Assembly (NCBI GenBank): GCA_025200525.1
Contig: CM045761.1
Span: 83,462,506-83,526,505 of the forward strand
DNA from: Camellia lanceoleosa
Taxonomy: Eukaryota > Streptophyta > Magnoliopsida > Ericales > Theaceae
Direction of reading: 5' to 3'
Length of the DNA stretch: 64,000 bases
Shown here: one piece after another, positions 49,316 through 62,181 of the stretch
Layout of the letters: every line of letters starts with the position of its first letter
Numbering within the stretch: position 1 is the stretch's first letter
The notes under the pieces: model-generated
What the model was told of the DNA's origin: nothing
The model's database searches: none
The model's input: the letters and a program-made list of their open reading frames with translations, nothing else
Position numbers and translations under genes: made by a program

Positions 49316-49558
49316 GGGCGAATGAGGGTTGAATCGCACGATAAAGGGACTAGGTTGTGCTACGAAAGGGAGACTAGGGGATGGGTCACGACGAAGGGTT
49401 ACCGGAGGGGTTGTTGGCAGTTATACGAGAATCATTGGTGAAAAGGAGACACTACAAGAATTTACACTTTTAGTGACTAAATTTTTAGTCTCCAAAAGCC
49501 ATCTTTTAGTCGCCAAAAATTTTTAGCGACTAAATATTTTGGTCGCAAGAGTAGTCGT

Positions 49559-51664
49559 TGAAGAATTGTTGCGTTTTCCCTCTATTGGTTTTGTTTTCCG
49601 GACTCGGTTCCGTGGATGTCTGTTGTTGTATGTGTTGCATTTCCGTCCTTTAACTCCTTGTGTTCGAGTTTAGAAATGTCTTGGGTTGTTTTGAACAGGA
49701 TGGTTGAGCTTTTGTCCCTAACCTTGTTGCCCAGATTTTTGGTGATCCGCTCGAGCGGGTCTTATTGCGCTCGAGCGGAGTTTGCATCCTTTCAACATTT
49801 TGTGTGTCTACAAATATACTGCAGAGGTGTTTTTCACGCTCGAGCGGAGCTCCTTACGCTCGAGTGGGTATCCTTGCGCTCGAGCGGGTATTCGAAGTCT
49901 GTAAATGTACTGGAGGAGTGTATTCTACACTCAAGCAGGTATTTTTGCACTCGAGCGAGTAGTGCTTTGTTGTTGTGTCTTGGCACTCGGGCGGGTATAT
50001 TTGCGCTCGAACGGGTCTACTTTTTGTGTCTTACGCTGGAGCGTATTACTCTCCGCTCGAGCGGACTATACGTATATCAGATCGTGACTGTGTCATTTTA
50101 AGTCACTTTTTCGACCCACTCTCTCTCTCTAACTTTTCAAAACCCTCATTTGAGAGCTCCTCTCTCTAGAATACAACTTCTCTCTACGAAATCATCTATC
50201 TCTAGTGATCTTCTACCTTAGTTCCTTTATATAAAGTGTGGAGCTTGGCTTGATCTTCATTTGGATCCGAAAATCATTGAGTTTGGAGCACATTCGAGTT
50301 TCTCATCATCTCCTTTGGGTCTTTGCTTTTGAGGTAGGGATAACTACTCATATTTATGATCTTTGACATAAACTTGTAGTCATTTTGGTTTAATGTTGTA
50401 GTTGGGAAATCTTGGGTGTTAGGGTTTCGAATCTTAGAATGTGTAAAGAGGGGTTTTTGTTCCTTTGAACTATACACGTGTATTTGGGTCTCAAAATGAG
50501 ATTATTGATGTTTATTGATGATATTTGGACCTTTCGGTCAATATTGAGAAAAAGGAAAAAATACCTTAGTTGGGTTTAATTAGGTCATTAGTGTAATTAA
50601 TGACATCAATTATGAAAATGTGAAATTGGTTTGGAAATAATGAAATTGGGAAGGTATGAGATGGAACGGTGTAGTTGGATTGATTAATCACTCATCTATG
50701 AAAATGTTGATATTTTATCTGTTTGATAAATTCATTATCTGTTTAGAGATAATTGCTTTGGGCTATCGGTGAAGAATAGTCTTGATTGTTGTAGACACTG
50801 TATGTAGATTAGGGAAAACTGAAACTAATCATGTGGAATATGTTATTGAATATGACGGTTGGAATAATACATCGAATATGTGTATTAATTTATCATTGTA
50901 TATGATATGTGTTTGAATACATTGTATATGTATATTATTTGGGAGGAGATATGGGATGGACTCCATTAATAACTAAGTTGGCCGGAGTATCCAGGGTGAA
51001 AGTCCCGAAATTCTAATTACGTTTGCATAACGTAGATAATTGAAGTATTGGAAGTGTTTTTGACATGAGTTGTAGTCTCATTTGAATTGTGAATAAAAGA
51101 AGTGTTTTAATATGAGATGTAGTCTCATTTAATTGTTTGGCCAGGTTCTGAGCCATGCTTATGAATTGAATAGGTTAAATAAAGGAAAGTGGAATGAAAC
51201 ATGTACATATTTGTCATGGAACTGGATTGTGTTGTAAGTTGGTTTATAAGTGTTAGCCATTGATCAAATGCTAATGTTTTAGTTATTGCTCATACTATGT
51301 TTAGCATATCTCTATTGGGCGTTGGCTCACCTATATGGGACATCATTTTCAGGTTCAGGTGATATACCACATCCAAGGACGTAGCTTGGAAGGTTTTGGG
51401 AGTTGAAGACTCTTTTGGTTGTTTTGTTATTTTGGTATTACATGTAAATTCAAGCTGAGGGTTTAACGTGTATTTGAGTTAGTACTCTCTTTTTGTAACC
51501 AAGTGTTGGCTTGGAAAGTTGTAAGCCCATTGGGCATTTACTTTTGTTGTCAACATGTAATAATTCTGTAATGAATACTCTGATGAATGGAATTATGCTT
51601 TATTCACTATGTCTATGAGTGTTATAAATGTTGGGCTTATATGTATTATTTTGAGGGCGTTACA
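49559..51664 (+). mobile_element. Solo LTR (2106 bp) of a gypsy-type element, inside the CACTA element
   Basis: It begins TGAAGAATTG and ends GGGCGTTACA. GTCGT at 49554-49558 and GTCGC at 51665-51669 flank it (one mismatch). It shares blocks with the LTRs of the gypsy element at 17819 in reverse orientation, for example the GGCTCACCTAT region near 51328. A CTCGAGCG cluster lies at 49745-50065, 190-510 bp from its start. Confidence 0.82.
49745..50065. repeat. CTCGAGCG palindrome cluster
   Basis: About twelve copies of GCTCGAGCGG or one-base variants occur in about 320 bp, spaced 15-40 bp apart, often in pairs. Confidence 0.9.
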
Positions 51665-52160
51665 GTCGCGGAAGTTATTTGGCGACTAAAATTATTTTAG
51701 TCGCCAAATATAATGCAATGCCGACTAGTTTTTTAGTAGCCAAAAGTATTGAAAAAAAATTAAATATCACCTTTTTAGCGACTAAAAATATTTGTCGCGA
51801 AAAACGTTACTTATATTTAGCTACTAAAGATTTAGTCGCCAAATATTTTTTTGGTTCCTCCTATTATTTTTTTTAGTTACTAAATATATTAGTCGCCTAA
51901 AGTGTGATTATGTTTTAGCTACTAAAAGTTTAGTCGCCTAAAGTGTCATATTTTTTGCTACTAAAATTGTAGTCAGCAAAAGTGTTTTTCTTGTTCATCA
52001 AAATGTTTTTGGCTACAAAATTTTTTAGTCACCAAATGTCAGATTGTTTTTGGCTACTACGAGTTTAGTCGCCTAAAGTCTGGTTTTATTTTTGCCTACC
52101 AATTTTTTAGTCGCTAAAAGTCCGACTCTTTTGGCTACTAAACTTTTAGTAGCCAAATAA

Positions 52161-52872
52161 TGGGTTCATGAATTCAATAGTTATGATTGCACCATATATT
52201 AAAATGAGATTAAAAGAGATTCTCCTCACCAAACCAACATTCAAACATGAGCTTATTTGTTTAGTTTTTTGAAGATTAAAGTAGGTTAGTGTATCTTTCA
52301 GTTAAGAGAGTGCAATGATGCCGAGGGCCAGTTTGCCTAACTAAAATCACACTCTTGTCTGTGGTCTTGGACAATTTGTCACTTGAGTTTGGCCTACTTC
52401 ATTTTTTTTTTTCCATAATAAATGCTTTGGATAAATGAAGGAATTAATGTTAGTGAAAACTCACGACTTGCTTCACCAAATTTACAACAACAAAAATATA
52501 AAGGAATAAGGTTTTATTTATTTATTTATATGAAGTGGGGTTAATTATGAAGGATTTTTATTGCATATCTAATAGGTATAAAATAAGAATGCAAATTTAT
52601 AATTAATTTAAATTTTAAAGAAACATTACACTCACCGTTTGATGACAGAATGAAGAGGATCACAATCTGAATTGAAAAGGGTGACCGGATTTATTCTTAA
52701 ATATTTTTACGTTTTTGCGTCAATATATTTGTAGTTAATTACATTACATGATGGGGTGGAAATTTTGAGAGACACACAATGTTAAAATAAAAATGTGTAA
52801 GAATAGAAGAAGAATGTATTATGGCATTCCAACGGTGGCGGTTTAGGTTGGGCACTACAATAATAATAAAAA
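52161..52872. other. Intergenic
   Basis: AT-rich. No gene was recognised. Confidence 0.5.
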
Positions 52873-53210
52873 GCTAAATTACAAATACTGAAAGTTTGCT
52901 TAAAATACAAATTATTCGTTGTGGTTCCAAAAATTACATTTCGCCCTTTTAAGTTTCTAATTGCATAATAAATGATCATTTGTATTAATAAATCATTAAG
53001 TTAGTTAATGATTTTTTACTGATATCAGAAATATATTTCAATTAACAATTCAAGAATTTTATTGTTGTATAATAGAGTAGTTATTAATTTTATTTTTTTG
53101 TTAATTCTGTTAAATAAATTTTTTTGATAATGGAATATTTATAATTTCCAGAACTACAGCAACAAATTCGTATTTTGAGCAAGTCTTAGGGGTATATTTG
53201 TAATTTGACC
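52873..53210. mobile_element. MITE, same family as 39733-40074 (about 338 bp)
   Basis: The left end, CTAAATTACAAATACTG and then AAAGTTTGCTTAAAATACAAA, and the right end, read in reverse complement (GGTCAAATTACAAATATACC), are imperfect inverted repeats. The interior is similar to the copy upstream of XRI1. Confidence 0.75.
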
Positions 53211-53432
53211 TAATAAAAAGTAGTTGAACTTGGGTAGCTCTAAATGCACGCCAAAAATTAGGTTTGATGCCTCATTACTTTGAACACCCCAATTGAAAAT
53301 TTAAATTTAAATTTATTTTTTTGGACACCCCAAATAATACCCTATTATGCTCCCTAAAAATCCTAAAAACCTTAGGAATATATTGGAAACTTACTTTCTA
53401 CATCCCTATTAGGGGTGCTCACGGTTTGGTTG

Positions 53433-55604
53433 TGTATCGCCCCAAAATAATAACCATTATTCATCCCATGACAATTATTAAATAACAATACATTTCCGAA
53501 CATAATATCCTTCCATTCATATGATTTCATTTTACAAAAGGGTAACACATGCAATAACATATTCATAAGTCCTAATCTTGAATTTATAGCATGTGTCATA
53601 AGCAAAAGATATAAATCAAAAGTTAAATAGATAATTAATTTCCCTAAATGCTACAACTTTCCAAGATGGTACTTGGTTTCAATGAAAGTGAGTTTGAACT
53701 CAATACAAATAAAGCCATAGGCTTATACAAAAATAACTACAACAATAACAAAAAGAGAAGCTCTTGGCTCTAAGTCCTCCTAAGCTACTGTCTTGGCGGA
53801 GACATATCATCAGTACCTGAAAATGAATTTCTACATAGAGTAAGCCAAAGCCCAGTAGAGATATTCTAATACAATTTATGAATCTTAATAGAATTATAAG
53901 GTGAATGCGTATGCAATGTTCATGCCAAAACATTTTATATCTCACAATTCATGAAATTACTTTCTTTACAATAGAAAACAAAGCAGTTGATACAACACTG
54001 CAAATCTCTAGGATGTGTTTGCAAGTAGGCTACAAGCACTACCAATTGCCATTTTTATCGATATTAACCGGAAGGCTTAGCACCTATCTGCGCAGGTTTC
54101 TGGATTTTCACCATGGACACACAGACCAACTTAATACCACAACTACACTCTCTACCCAGATTCACCAAGGTATTCACTCATTTTTTCTTAAATCAACAAA
54201 TATTTTCATTGTATTAAATATATACAATGCTCAATGCAAATAGATGAGAAATTAGTTTTAATTCACATAATTCTCATGCAATTTCTACAACAATCATAGC
54301 TATCCTCCACTAATTGCCCAAAACAGATATCTCTAAACAGATAAATAATTTTCAATAAAGATATACTTTCTAACATTTCAAGATAGGAGTAATAATTCAT
54401 ATCCAACTCCATTACTATCATCATTATCATTCCAATTTCATAAAACCAACATCAATTCCATTTTCTCTTTACAAAAATCAAATGTTCACAATTTAAGGCA
54501 AAATCTATTTTCTTTAAAAATCAACTCCAATGATGAAAATCTACCATTTTATCACAATTCAACCATTTCTTCAATCTCACAATCACTTTTAAGAATTCAT
54601 TTGAAAACCTCTCTTTTGATTTCAAAACCAAAACCCTAGATTTTTATCAAAAATTCACAAATCACAATACCTTTTTTAAAATACAAATAACTAAGTTAAA
54701 AATCATAAAAAGAGTCAAAGTAATCCCTACCTCAAAGAAGAAGACACAAAGGAAAGATAGGTAGAACTTGACGGTATCGAAAACGCAAACTTCTCCAATT
54801 AAAACGAAACCCTCGACGTGCTCTACCTTTTTATCAAAAGGACGAGGGTGAGGAAATCACTAGATCAATATCTATTTGAGGTTTAAGGATGGTTTTTTAG
54901 AGAGAGAGAGAGAGAGAGACAAGATCTGAGATTTTTGAGTGTTTAAAGAGAGATAGAGATATGAAAAAGTGATCTAAAAAGTGACTTTTTGGATTTGATA
55001 TGCGTGCAGACCGCTCAAGCGACCAAAATACCGCTCAAGTGACTAGATACAAAAAGTGAGACCATTTGAGTAAACAAAGTACCACTTGAGCGCACAATGG
55101 CATACTCTCAGAAGTTTTGCAAATAAAGGCCAACTACTTGAGCGCAAGAAAAACCGTTCTAGCCAACATTGCTCGAGCGCAAGAAGGGTCGCTCGAGCTA
55201 AAAACACTACCTTCCCAGTAGTTTTGTAGACCTCTAAAAGTACTGAAAGTTCTAAAAGACTGCTCGAGCGCAAGAAGCACCACTCGAGCCTAGACCGTTC
55301 GAGCGCAAATAACACCGCTCGAGCGAAGAATACCATACTCCCAGTAGTTTTGCAGACTTGCAAAACTACTGGAAGTTCTCAAAGTTTGCTCGAGTGTAAG
55401 AAAGTTTGCTTGAGCGAACAAGCCAAAATTTGGACAGCAACAGTTTTGAAAAATTAACTCCCAATCTATTTCAAACACAATCAAGACATTCCAATAACTA
55501 AACTTAACAAGGAATAAGACAGAAGAAGACATGAACAACCATCAAGACAAGACAGCTCGAATCCAAAATAATAAATGGGTCGAGTTCAAACTAGAATCAT
55601 TATA
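53433..55604 (-). repeat. LTR of a second gypsy element (about 2170 bp)
   Basis: It begins TGTATCGCCCCAAAA and ends AATCATTATAA, followed by a minus-strand polypurine tract. Landmarks match the LTR at 17819: GAGTAAGCCAAAGCCCAGTAGAG near its left end, and a CTCGAGCG/CTCAAGCG cluster at 55010-55400, 200-590 bp from the LTR start. The left end could be 53431. Confidence 0.8.
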
Positions 55605-56727
55605 ACCTCCCTTTTTTAAGGAATTTCATCCCCGAAATTTTAAAATCAACACATTAACTATTGTATTTAAATCAATTACAACAACTCAGAACCATGACCC
55701 ATCCACCGGCCATTCATTCTCATAACAACAATAAAACAAGGTTCTCAATATTGAATATACAATTTAGTTTTTCCAAAACATATGCAATGTTTTACATTTA
55801 ATCAACATAACAAAATTTTCAAACATTAACAAAAAGGTCCAGATACTTCTCACAGACTTCCATCTCACGTTCTCAAGTTGCCTTCTCAACACCATGGTGT
55901 CTCTATAACACCTTTACTAATGGAACTGTCTTGCCTCGCAAGACTTGGTCCTGTGTATCTAGGACTCTAACTGGTCTCTTGTCGTATGAGGCATCCTCAT
56001 CTACCTCTAACTCGGTCCAATCCAACACATATGACGAATCCGGCTCATATTTCCAGAGCAAACAGATATGAAACACGTCATGAATCCCGGAAAGCTGTGG
56101 TTGCAAGGCCAAATGATAAGCTATTTCCTCAATGTGCTCTAAGATCTCAAAATGGCCAATAAATCTAGGAGACAACTTTCCGCTCTTCTCAAACCTCATC
56201 AAACCCTGTCCAGGTGATATTTTTAAGAAGACGTGAGCTCCTATCTCAAATGATAACGACCTTCTCCTGCGATCGGCATAGCTCTACTGACGACTCTGAG
56301 CCAAAACCAACCTCTTACGGGATAAGTGCAACCTTTTCTGTCGTTTCTTGGACTAACTTAGGACCTATGATAGGTGTGTCACCCACCTCGGCCTAACACA
56401 TAGGAGATCTACATGGTCAGCCATACAAGGCCTCAAATGGTGCCATATCAATACTCGCCTGAAAGCTATTGTTGTAGGGAAATTCCACTAAAGACAAATG
56501 CTTCTCCCATGACCCTTAAAGTCAAGCCCTAACTTAGATAATCTACCAAGTTACTCATGCGCATAGGTACAAATTGTGCTGACTTAGATAATCGATCAAC
56601 TATCACCTACACTACATCATTACCTCGTTGAGTCCTCGGAAGACCCACAACAAAATCCATAGTGACATGCTTCCACTTCCACTCGGCTATAAGCAAGGGT
56701 TGCAACAAACCCGCTGGCCTCTGATGA
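55605..56727 (-). pseudogene. Gypsy pol C-terminus (integrase end and chromodomain-like tail), truncated
   Basis: The frame 56202-55903 carries GKLSPRFIGHFEILEHI and the HDVFHICLLWKYEPDSSYVLDW block that follows integrase. The chromodomain-like end (HHGVEKAT) is just downstream with stops. Upstream, 56470-56725 is colinear with the integrase at 23590-23980 but lacks about 200 bp. The sequence stops abruptly near 56727, so the element has lost its 5' portion and 5' LTR. Confidence 0.85.
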
Positions 56728-56842
56728 AGAGAAAGGAATATCGAGTTTGATTATGAATAAGGTGTCTAAAATAATTTTATTTGTATTTTTTTTAATGTTA
56801 AGTACGTTTTACTCATTTTAAATGGGAACATAATAATAATAA

Positions 56843-59338
56843 GGGTAAATTACAATGACACCCCTTCAGATTTCTGTTTAATACAGATCCCCCTTCATAT
56901 TTGAAAAATTACACTTACCCCCATGTCAAATTAAAATGACATATTTGTCCCTTAGCATTTACACATAATGCCTTTTGGTTTGACCAATGCTCCTGCTAAC
57001 TTCATGGACTTGATGAACAGAATTTTTCAACCGTATCTAGACAACTTTGTGATTATCTTCATAGATGATATCCTAGTGTATTCTAAGAATGAGGAGGAAC
57101 ACAGAGAACATTTGAAAGTTGTATTACAGACTTTGAGGGAGCAGCAGTTATACGCTAAGTGCAATAAGTGTCACTTTTGAAAGAAAGAAGTTTGACTTTT
57201 GGGACATGTTGTATCCAATCAAGGGATAGTGGTAGATCTTGAGAAAGTTATTGCGGTCAAAGAATAGAAGCAGCCTACGAACCCTACAGAGGTGAGAAGT
57301 TTTTTAGGATTAGCCAGTTATTACAGGAGATTTACAGAGAAGTTTTCCACTATTGCAGCACCCATGACCAAGTTGACCCGTAAGAATGTGAAGGTCTTAT
57401 GGATAGATGATTGTGAGAAAGATTTCCAGGAGTTAAAGCAGCGGTTGACTACAACACTGGTGTTAACTATACCAGTATAAGGGAAAAGTTAGTAGTGTTT
57501 ACTGATGCAAGTGGAATTGGGTTGGGATATGTATTGATGCAGCATCAATAGGTTGTATCTTATGCTTCTCGACAGTTAAAACCTCATGAGAGATGATACC
57601 CTACTCATGACTTAGAGTTGGCAGTAGTTGTTTTCGCGTTGAAAGTGTGGCGACACTACTTGTTTGGGGAGCACTTTGAGTTGTACATAGATCACAAGAG
57701 CCTCAAATATCTTTTTTTCTCAAAAAGAGTTGAACATGAGGCAACAGAGATGGGTTGAATTCGTCAGTAGTTATGATTTCGAGATCCTTTACCACCTAGA
57801 AAAACAAAATGTGGTCACAGATGCACTTAGTCAACAACATGGGATTATAGCTTCTTTGATGATTCAGGAATGGAAGTCCTTGGAGTTAATTTCGGTGCAT
57901 GATGTTCAACCAATAGAGAGTGCTGAGAGAGAGCATACATTGGTAGTTTGATCGTGCAGCCAATGTTACTGGGTAAAGTTCATCAAATGCAGAATTTAGA
58001 TGGGTTTCTCGTCAGCAAGCTCGATGACCTTGTAGTGGATTTGATCGATGATTGCCCTATTGATTGGTCTATGGATTCAAATGGGGGATTGTGATTCAAG
58101 GACAGGTTGTGTGTACCTAACATTATTGAATTGAGGAAAGAGATTATGGATGGGGCCCATAGGTCTCAATATACCATTCACCCTGGTGGGACTAAAATGT
58201 ATCATGACCTAAAGAGGACATTTTGGTGGGAAGGTATGAAGAAAGACATAGGAGAGTATGTTTCTCGATGTTATGTGTGCCAACAGGTTAAGGCAGAACA
58301 CCAACAACCGTTTGGACTTTTGCAGCCTCTCGAGATCCCTACTTGGAAATAGGAGTACATCTCTATGAATTTTATGGATGGATTGCCGCGGTCTAAGCAA
58401 GGCAATGAATCTATTTGAGTGATAGTGGATCGACTCACCAAGTCTGCTAATTTTATTCCAATCAGTATTTACCGAACAACAGATAAACTAGTTAGGCTGT
58501 ATATTCGGGAGGTGGTGCGATTTCATGGCACGTCAGTTTCTATAGTTTCAAATCGTGATCCGTTATTTGTTTATGTCATTTCAAGAGAAATAACAATCAT
58601 CTTCTTTGGTTTAACTTATACAAAAAATTGAATTTTTTCTTTTATTTTTTGTGTTTTTTTATTTTTTATTTTTATTGATTTTTTTTATAAATATTTTAAG
58701 TATTTTTTATTTATTTTTTAGATACACCTAATCTAGATATATTTAGGAAGGATAATATTTTGTGATTTTTTTTAAATTCACCAAATTCAAAAAATACAAA
58801 AATAAAAAATTCAATAATACTGTAATAAATGTGAATGATGATGTTTGGTAATGCTGTAATACATGTAGGTGAATAGACGAGAAAGAAAAATGATGGTGGA
58901 AATAAAAATGAAAAATCTATTCATATATAAAAATTTATACAAAAAATATCATAAAAATAGTGTGAGATTGATGTTGTTCTAAATATAAATCATGTTTATG
59001 GATGTTTTGTTTTAAAATGAAATGTCACCATTAAGTTATATCATTGTGTTTGAAAATTTTATATAAAATTTATATTTGTATGTCATCACTCAATAAAAAT
59101 ATATTCAGGTAGAATTTAATGATGAAAAATTGTAGAATATAATCATAATGATAGGAAGAAGAAACGGTAAGAAAAAAGACAAAATGGTCATTTAGAAAAT
59201 TTTAGGACATGACATCAACAATCTAGGAAGCAATTTGTAACGAGATTACAAATTTCAATAAGAGAAATGTAATTTTTTAAATGTGAAGGGGAGATCTATA
59301 TAAAATAAAAATCTCATAGGAGTCAGTGTAATTTACCC
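56843..59338. mobile_element. TIR element (about 2.5 kb) containing a gypsy pol fragment
   Basis: The left terminus, GGGTAAATTACAATGAC then CCCTTCAGATTTCTG, is mirrored at the right terminus, whose reverse complement reads GGGTAAATTACACTGAC then ATGAGATTTTTATTTTA and a shared AGATC.CCCTTCA.ATTT block. Similarity runs about 70-100 bp. The interior is about 1.6 kb of gypsy pol in the plus direction plus AT-rich DNA. The flanks are low-complexity A/T, so no target duplication can be claimed. The class is probably Mutator-like. Confidence 0.7.
56965..58572 (+). pseudogene. Gypsy RT, RNase H and integrase fragment (broken) inside the TIR element
   Basis: It starts sharply within RT at [17 protein letters not shown] and runs through [12 protein letters not shown] (the catalytic Asp pair), RNase H (TDASGIGLGYVLMQ, then [18 protein letters not shown]), the RNase H end (ADALSR-like, here TDALSQ), the integrase zinc finger (HPGGTKMYHD, CYVCQQVKAEHQQP) and part of the core, stopping at SNRDPLF. 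Several stops and frameshifts interrupt it. The part upstream of RT and everything after the second integrase Asp are missing. It is in the opposite direction to the gypsy remnant at 55605, so the two are not halves of one element. Confidence 0.9.
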
Positions 59339-60814
59339 ATAAAAAAAATTCATTAAGTTTGAATGCTCAACCTAATTTTTGAGGTGTAAATAAAGCCTCA
59401 CTTTGGTTTGAGTTGGGTTGAGTTGGGTTATGTAAGATTGGGTTGGTATCTATCTATCCAGTTAGGACTTTGTCAAAAGGAAAATGTTATGAACTCTAAA
59501 TAATTTATCAAATCTTTCACATAAGTGTGCGACCCACACGAACCAACATGTGTGTAGATTCCATAGTCATGTGATACCTGACATTAGTCGGGTCAAAATT
59601 TCCTCTTCACTAGAGTTGATGAATCTGATATCGAGTCCATCAACTATGGTCCACACAATACAAGGTTTTGTTTGCTTGGGGACTTGTAGCGCAACGCAGG
59701 GCAGGGTATGGATGAGGAAAAAAAGTGTATGTAGCCTTGAAAAATGCTTGCGACCCTTTTTTGGGACTTCTTCAACCCTTTTTGAATCTTAATCATTAAT
59801 GTATATGTGAGACTTATACCATCAATGATTGAGATCCAAAGAAAATTATGAAGATTCTAAAAAAAGAGAGAGTTTCAATCATTGTTGATGTAGCCTTAGT
59901 GAGCTGGGCTGGCCCAGGAAGAAAAGAAGGAAGGGACTCCCAATTAACCCAACTAATTTCAGTCACTCATGCCTCTACATTACATAGCTCATTCAAAACA
60001 ATTAGTAAGTCCTACAATATATATTTTTTTATTTAATAAGTTCTTTGATATAATTATATTAGATTCTTTTACGTTGTGTTTAGTTGGTAATTTAGAAAGA
60101 GAAAAAAATATATATAAATGAAATATAATTACATTTCACTTAATTTTTGTATATTTTTCTCATTTTTCTTTCTAAATCTCTTCACAAATTCTTGAACGAA
60201 ACATAATTTTAAGGTTTTAATTTATATAACCCTTGATATTTTTCTCATAAAAAATTTATTAGTCGTATGAATGAAAAAATGATATTATCATTTCTTTTAT
60301 ATTAAAATCTATATTTTACCTACTATAACTTTGTCATTTCATACTATCTACATTACTTTTGATCCTTTTAATTTTACTAAAAGAGAAGTTAGTGTCATTT
60401 ATCCTTAAATTTTTTGTGTTCGAATGTGACAATTCTGTAAATGTATCCGACAAGTAAAAGGGATTGTTACTCCATTTTACGTAAAATTTTGTACAGGTGA
60501 GTTTTCCCAAAATAAAATAAAATAAAATAATTACAATGAATCAAAAGAGAATTTTATTATACACACCTCCATACCATATGTATCCTTAGTTATGCCATTT
60601 TTTTTTCTTTAATTATGATCAAATTTATTCTTTAGTGATGATATTATTTTGAGATTTTAGTTATGACTTTGTTTTAATTTTTTTAGTTATGATTCAGAAA
60701 GTATGAAATTATATCATTTTCATCCGTAATTATAAAGCGCATACGGTAATTAAGTTTTGAAATTTTAATATTGTTAATTAAATCTTTTTCATACATTATA
60801 CCAAGTATAATAGA
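59339..60814. other. Intergenic, AT-rich
   Basis: No gene was recognised. A weak foldback (GTTGTGTTTAGTTGG against CCAAACA-like variants) at about 60072-60208 may be an old Tourist-type MITE. Confidence 0.4.
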
Positions 60815-61005
60815 GAGAGTACATGCACAACAATGTTCGACAGACTCGTAGATTGAAGTGTTACTTCTGCGAAGTTTTCGATTGTTGTATCCTGAGAGAC
60901 AGACGCCCATTCAAACTTGTGAGTACCAGAGCGAGGGGTGAAATTCGTCTTAAGGAAATTGTGTCCAACACAAATCTCGATCACACTATTTTTTGTTCTA
61001 GATTT
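60815..61005 (-). repeat. Possible remnant of a copia-type LTR
   Basis: On the minus strand it reads AAGACGAATTTCACCCC, then GGGCGTCTGTCTCTCAGGAT and ACAACAATC. These parallel the stretch at 7080-7150 in the copia LTR (AAGAGAGATTCGCCCC, then GGCGTCTATCTTCCAGGATA and CAATGATC). The match is diverged and short. Confidence 0.45.
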
Positions 61006-61623
61006 TTATAATCTATATGTAAATTTTCTACTTCTCTATGCGTATTTTGGTTTGGTTTTACCCAAACAAATTATATTGTTTTTAACTTACATTTTTATAT
61101 AATTTGATAATATAATTATATATAGTACATATAAGGATTTTTTTTCCAACAGATCTTTGATGGATGTCATAGGTGGTTGTTAGAACCTCCCTTTATTAAA
61201 AGAAAATGTTTAAGATTATTAATAAAATTCTCATAATTTTACCAATAATAATGTGAAATGATAGTTGTCAAATTTTGATTTATTACATATTCAATTATAT
61301 GGGAGTTCTACTTCCTTGCCACATTATTCAAAATGTATTTGAGAGTCTCAAATATAAATTTCTAGTATTACTTTTATTTAAATTAATAATTGACACGTGA
61401 AATCTGTGCAAGTGAAATAAGTAAAAATAAACCAAACAACTTTAGTACATATGGCGTGTTAGTCAAATGAGAAGAATCTTTTTTTCTGATAAAAAATCTA
61501 GCTAGTCTCTTAACCAGCAAAAGGTAGAGGAGTGAGTCCTATTTTTTAAATTTTATTATGTATATTTTATTTTCACTTTTAGGCTTAACGCATTATATAT
61601 ATATATAGAGGCTTTTTTCATAT
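61006..61623. other. Intergenic, AT-rich
   Basis: No gene was recognised. A TA run lies near 61597. Confidence 0.5.
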
Positions 61624-61626
61624 TAA

Positions 61627-61855
61627 GGCCTCGTTTGGCAAGAGGCTAAAATAGCCAATTAGTCAAAAAGTTACCTTTTTAGCCAAAAAGCCAACAACCC
61701 ATACCAAAAAGTCAAAGATTCCCTTTTCTCTCTACTTTTTGCACGTCGTTTCGTAATTAGCCAAAAAGTTGGCCCAAACATACATGTTTTTCTTACCAAC
61801 CTTTTTAGCCAATTAGCCAAAAAGTTACTAAATTAGCCTGTTCCCAAACGAGGCC
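61627..61855. mobile_element. Tourist-like MITE (229 bp)
   Basis: GGCCTCGTTTGG at 61627 and CCAAACGAGGCC ending at 61855 are perfect inverted ends, with TAA on both sides (61624-61626, 61856-61858). The interior repeats TAGCCAAAAAG in both directions. Confidence 0.92.
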
Positions 61856-61914
61856 TAAGTCTATTTTGTATCTTAATTCTTAAAGTAGGTTTAATTTGGA
61901 CGGAATTTTCAAAT

Positions 61915-62140
61915 TAGGCTAAAGCGCTATTACAAATCGCGCCTTCACTATTTGGAGCCTAAAAATATGATGAATAGTGAAAGCGCTATTGCAAACCACG
62001 CTTTTAATTAAGAAAGCGTGGTTGTAAATCACGCTTTTAACATAAAAAAATTTTCTGAAGAAAGCGTAACCACGCTTTCACTATGCATCTCGTTTAATTC
62101 GTTTTTTGAAGAAAGCGTGGTTCCAAACCACGCTTTCACT
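61915..62140. repeat. Array of AAAGCGTGGTT / AACCACGCTTT inverted words
   Basis: GCGCTATT-CAAA, AAAGCGTGGTTGTAAATCAC and AAGCGTGGTTCCAAACCACG occur about six times in both orientations. They resemble subterminal repeats of a DNA transposon, but no terminus was found. Confidence 0.7.
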
Positions 62141-62181
62141 GTGCATATAATTTTTTTTTTTCCTGAAGAAAACGTCACTAT

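Larger units (their letters stand above)
49450..52160. mobile_element. CACTA element end, split by a solo LTR and lacking its other terminus
   Basis: CACTACAAGAATTTACAC at 49450 is a typical CACTA (En/Spm) terminus. The following sequence is packed with subterminal repeats of the TTTAGTCGCCAAA / TTTAGCGACTAAA type at 49460-49550 and again at 51665-52160, on both strands. The matching CTTGTAGTG end was not found to the right, so that terminus is lost. No transposase is present. The right limit is where the repeats stop. Confidence 0.8.

Noticed and set aside
55605..58572. One gypsy element spanning both pol fragments
   Set aside because: The fragments lie in opposite directions, carry overlapping integrase parts, and are separated by the TIR at 56843.
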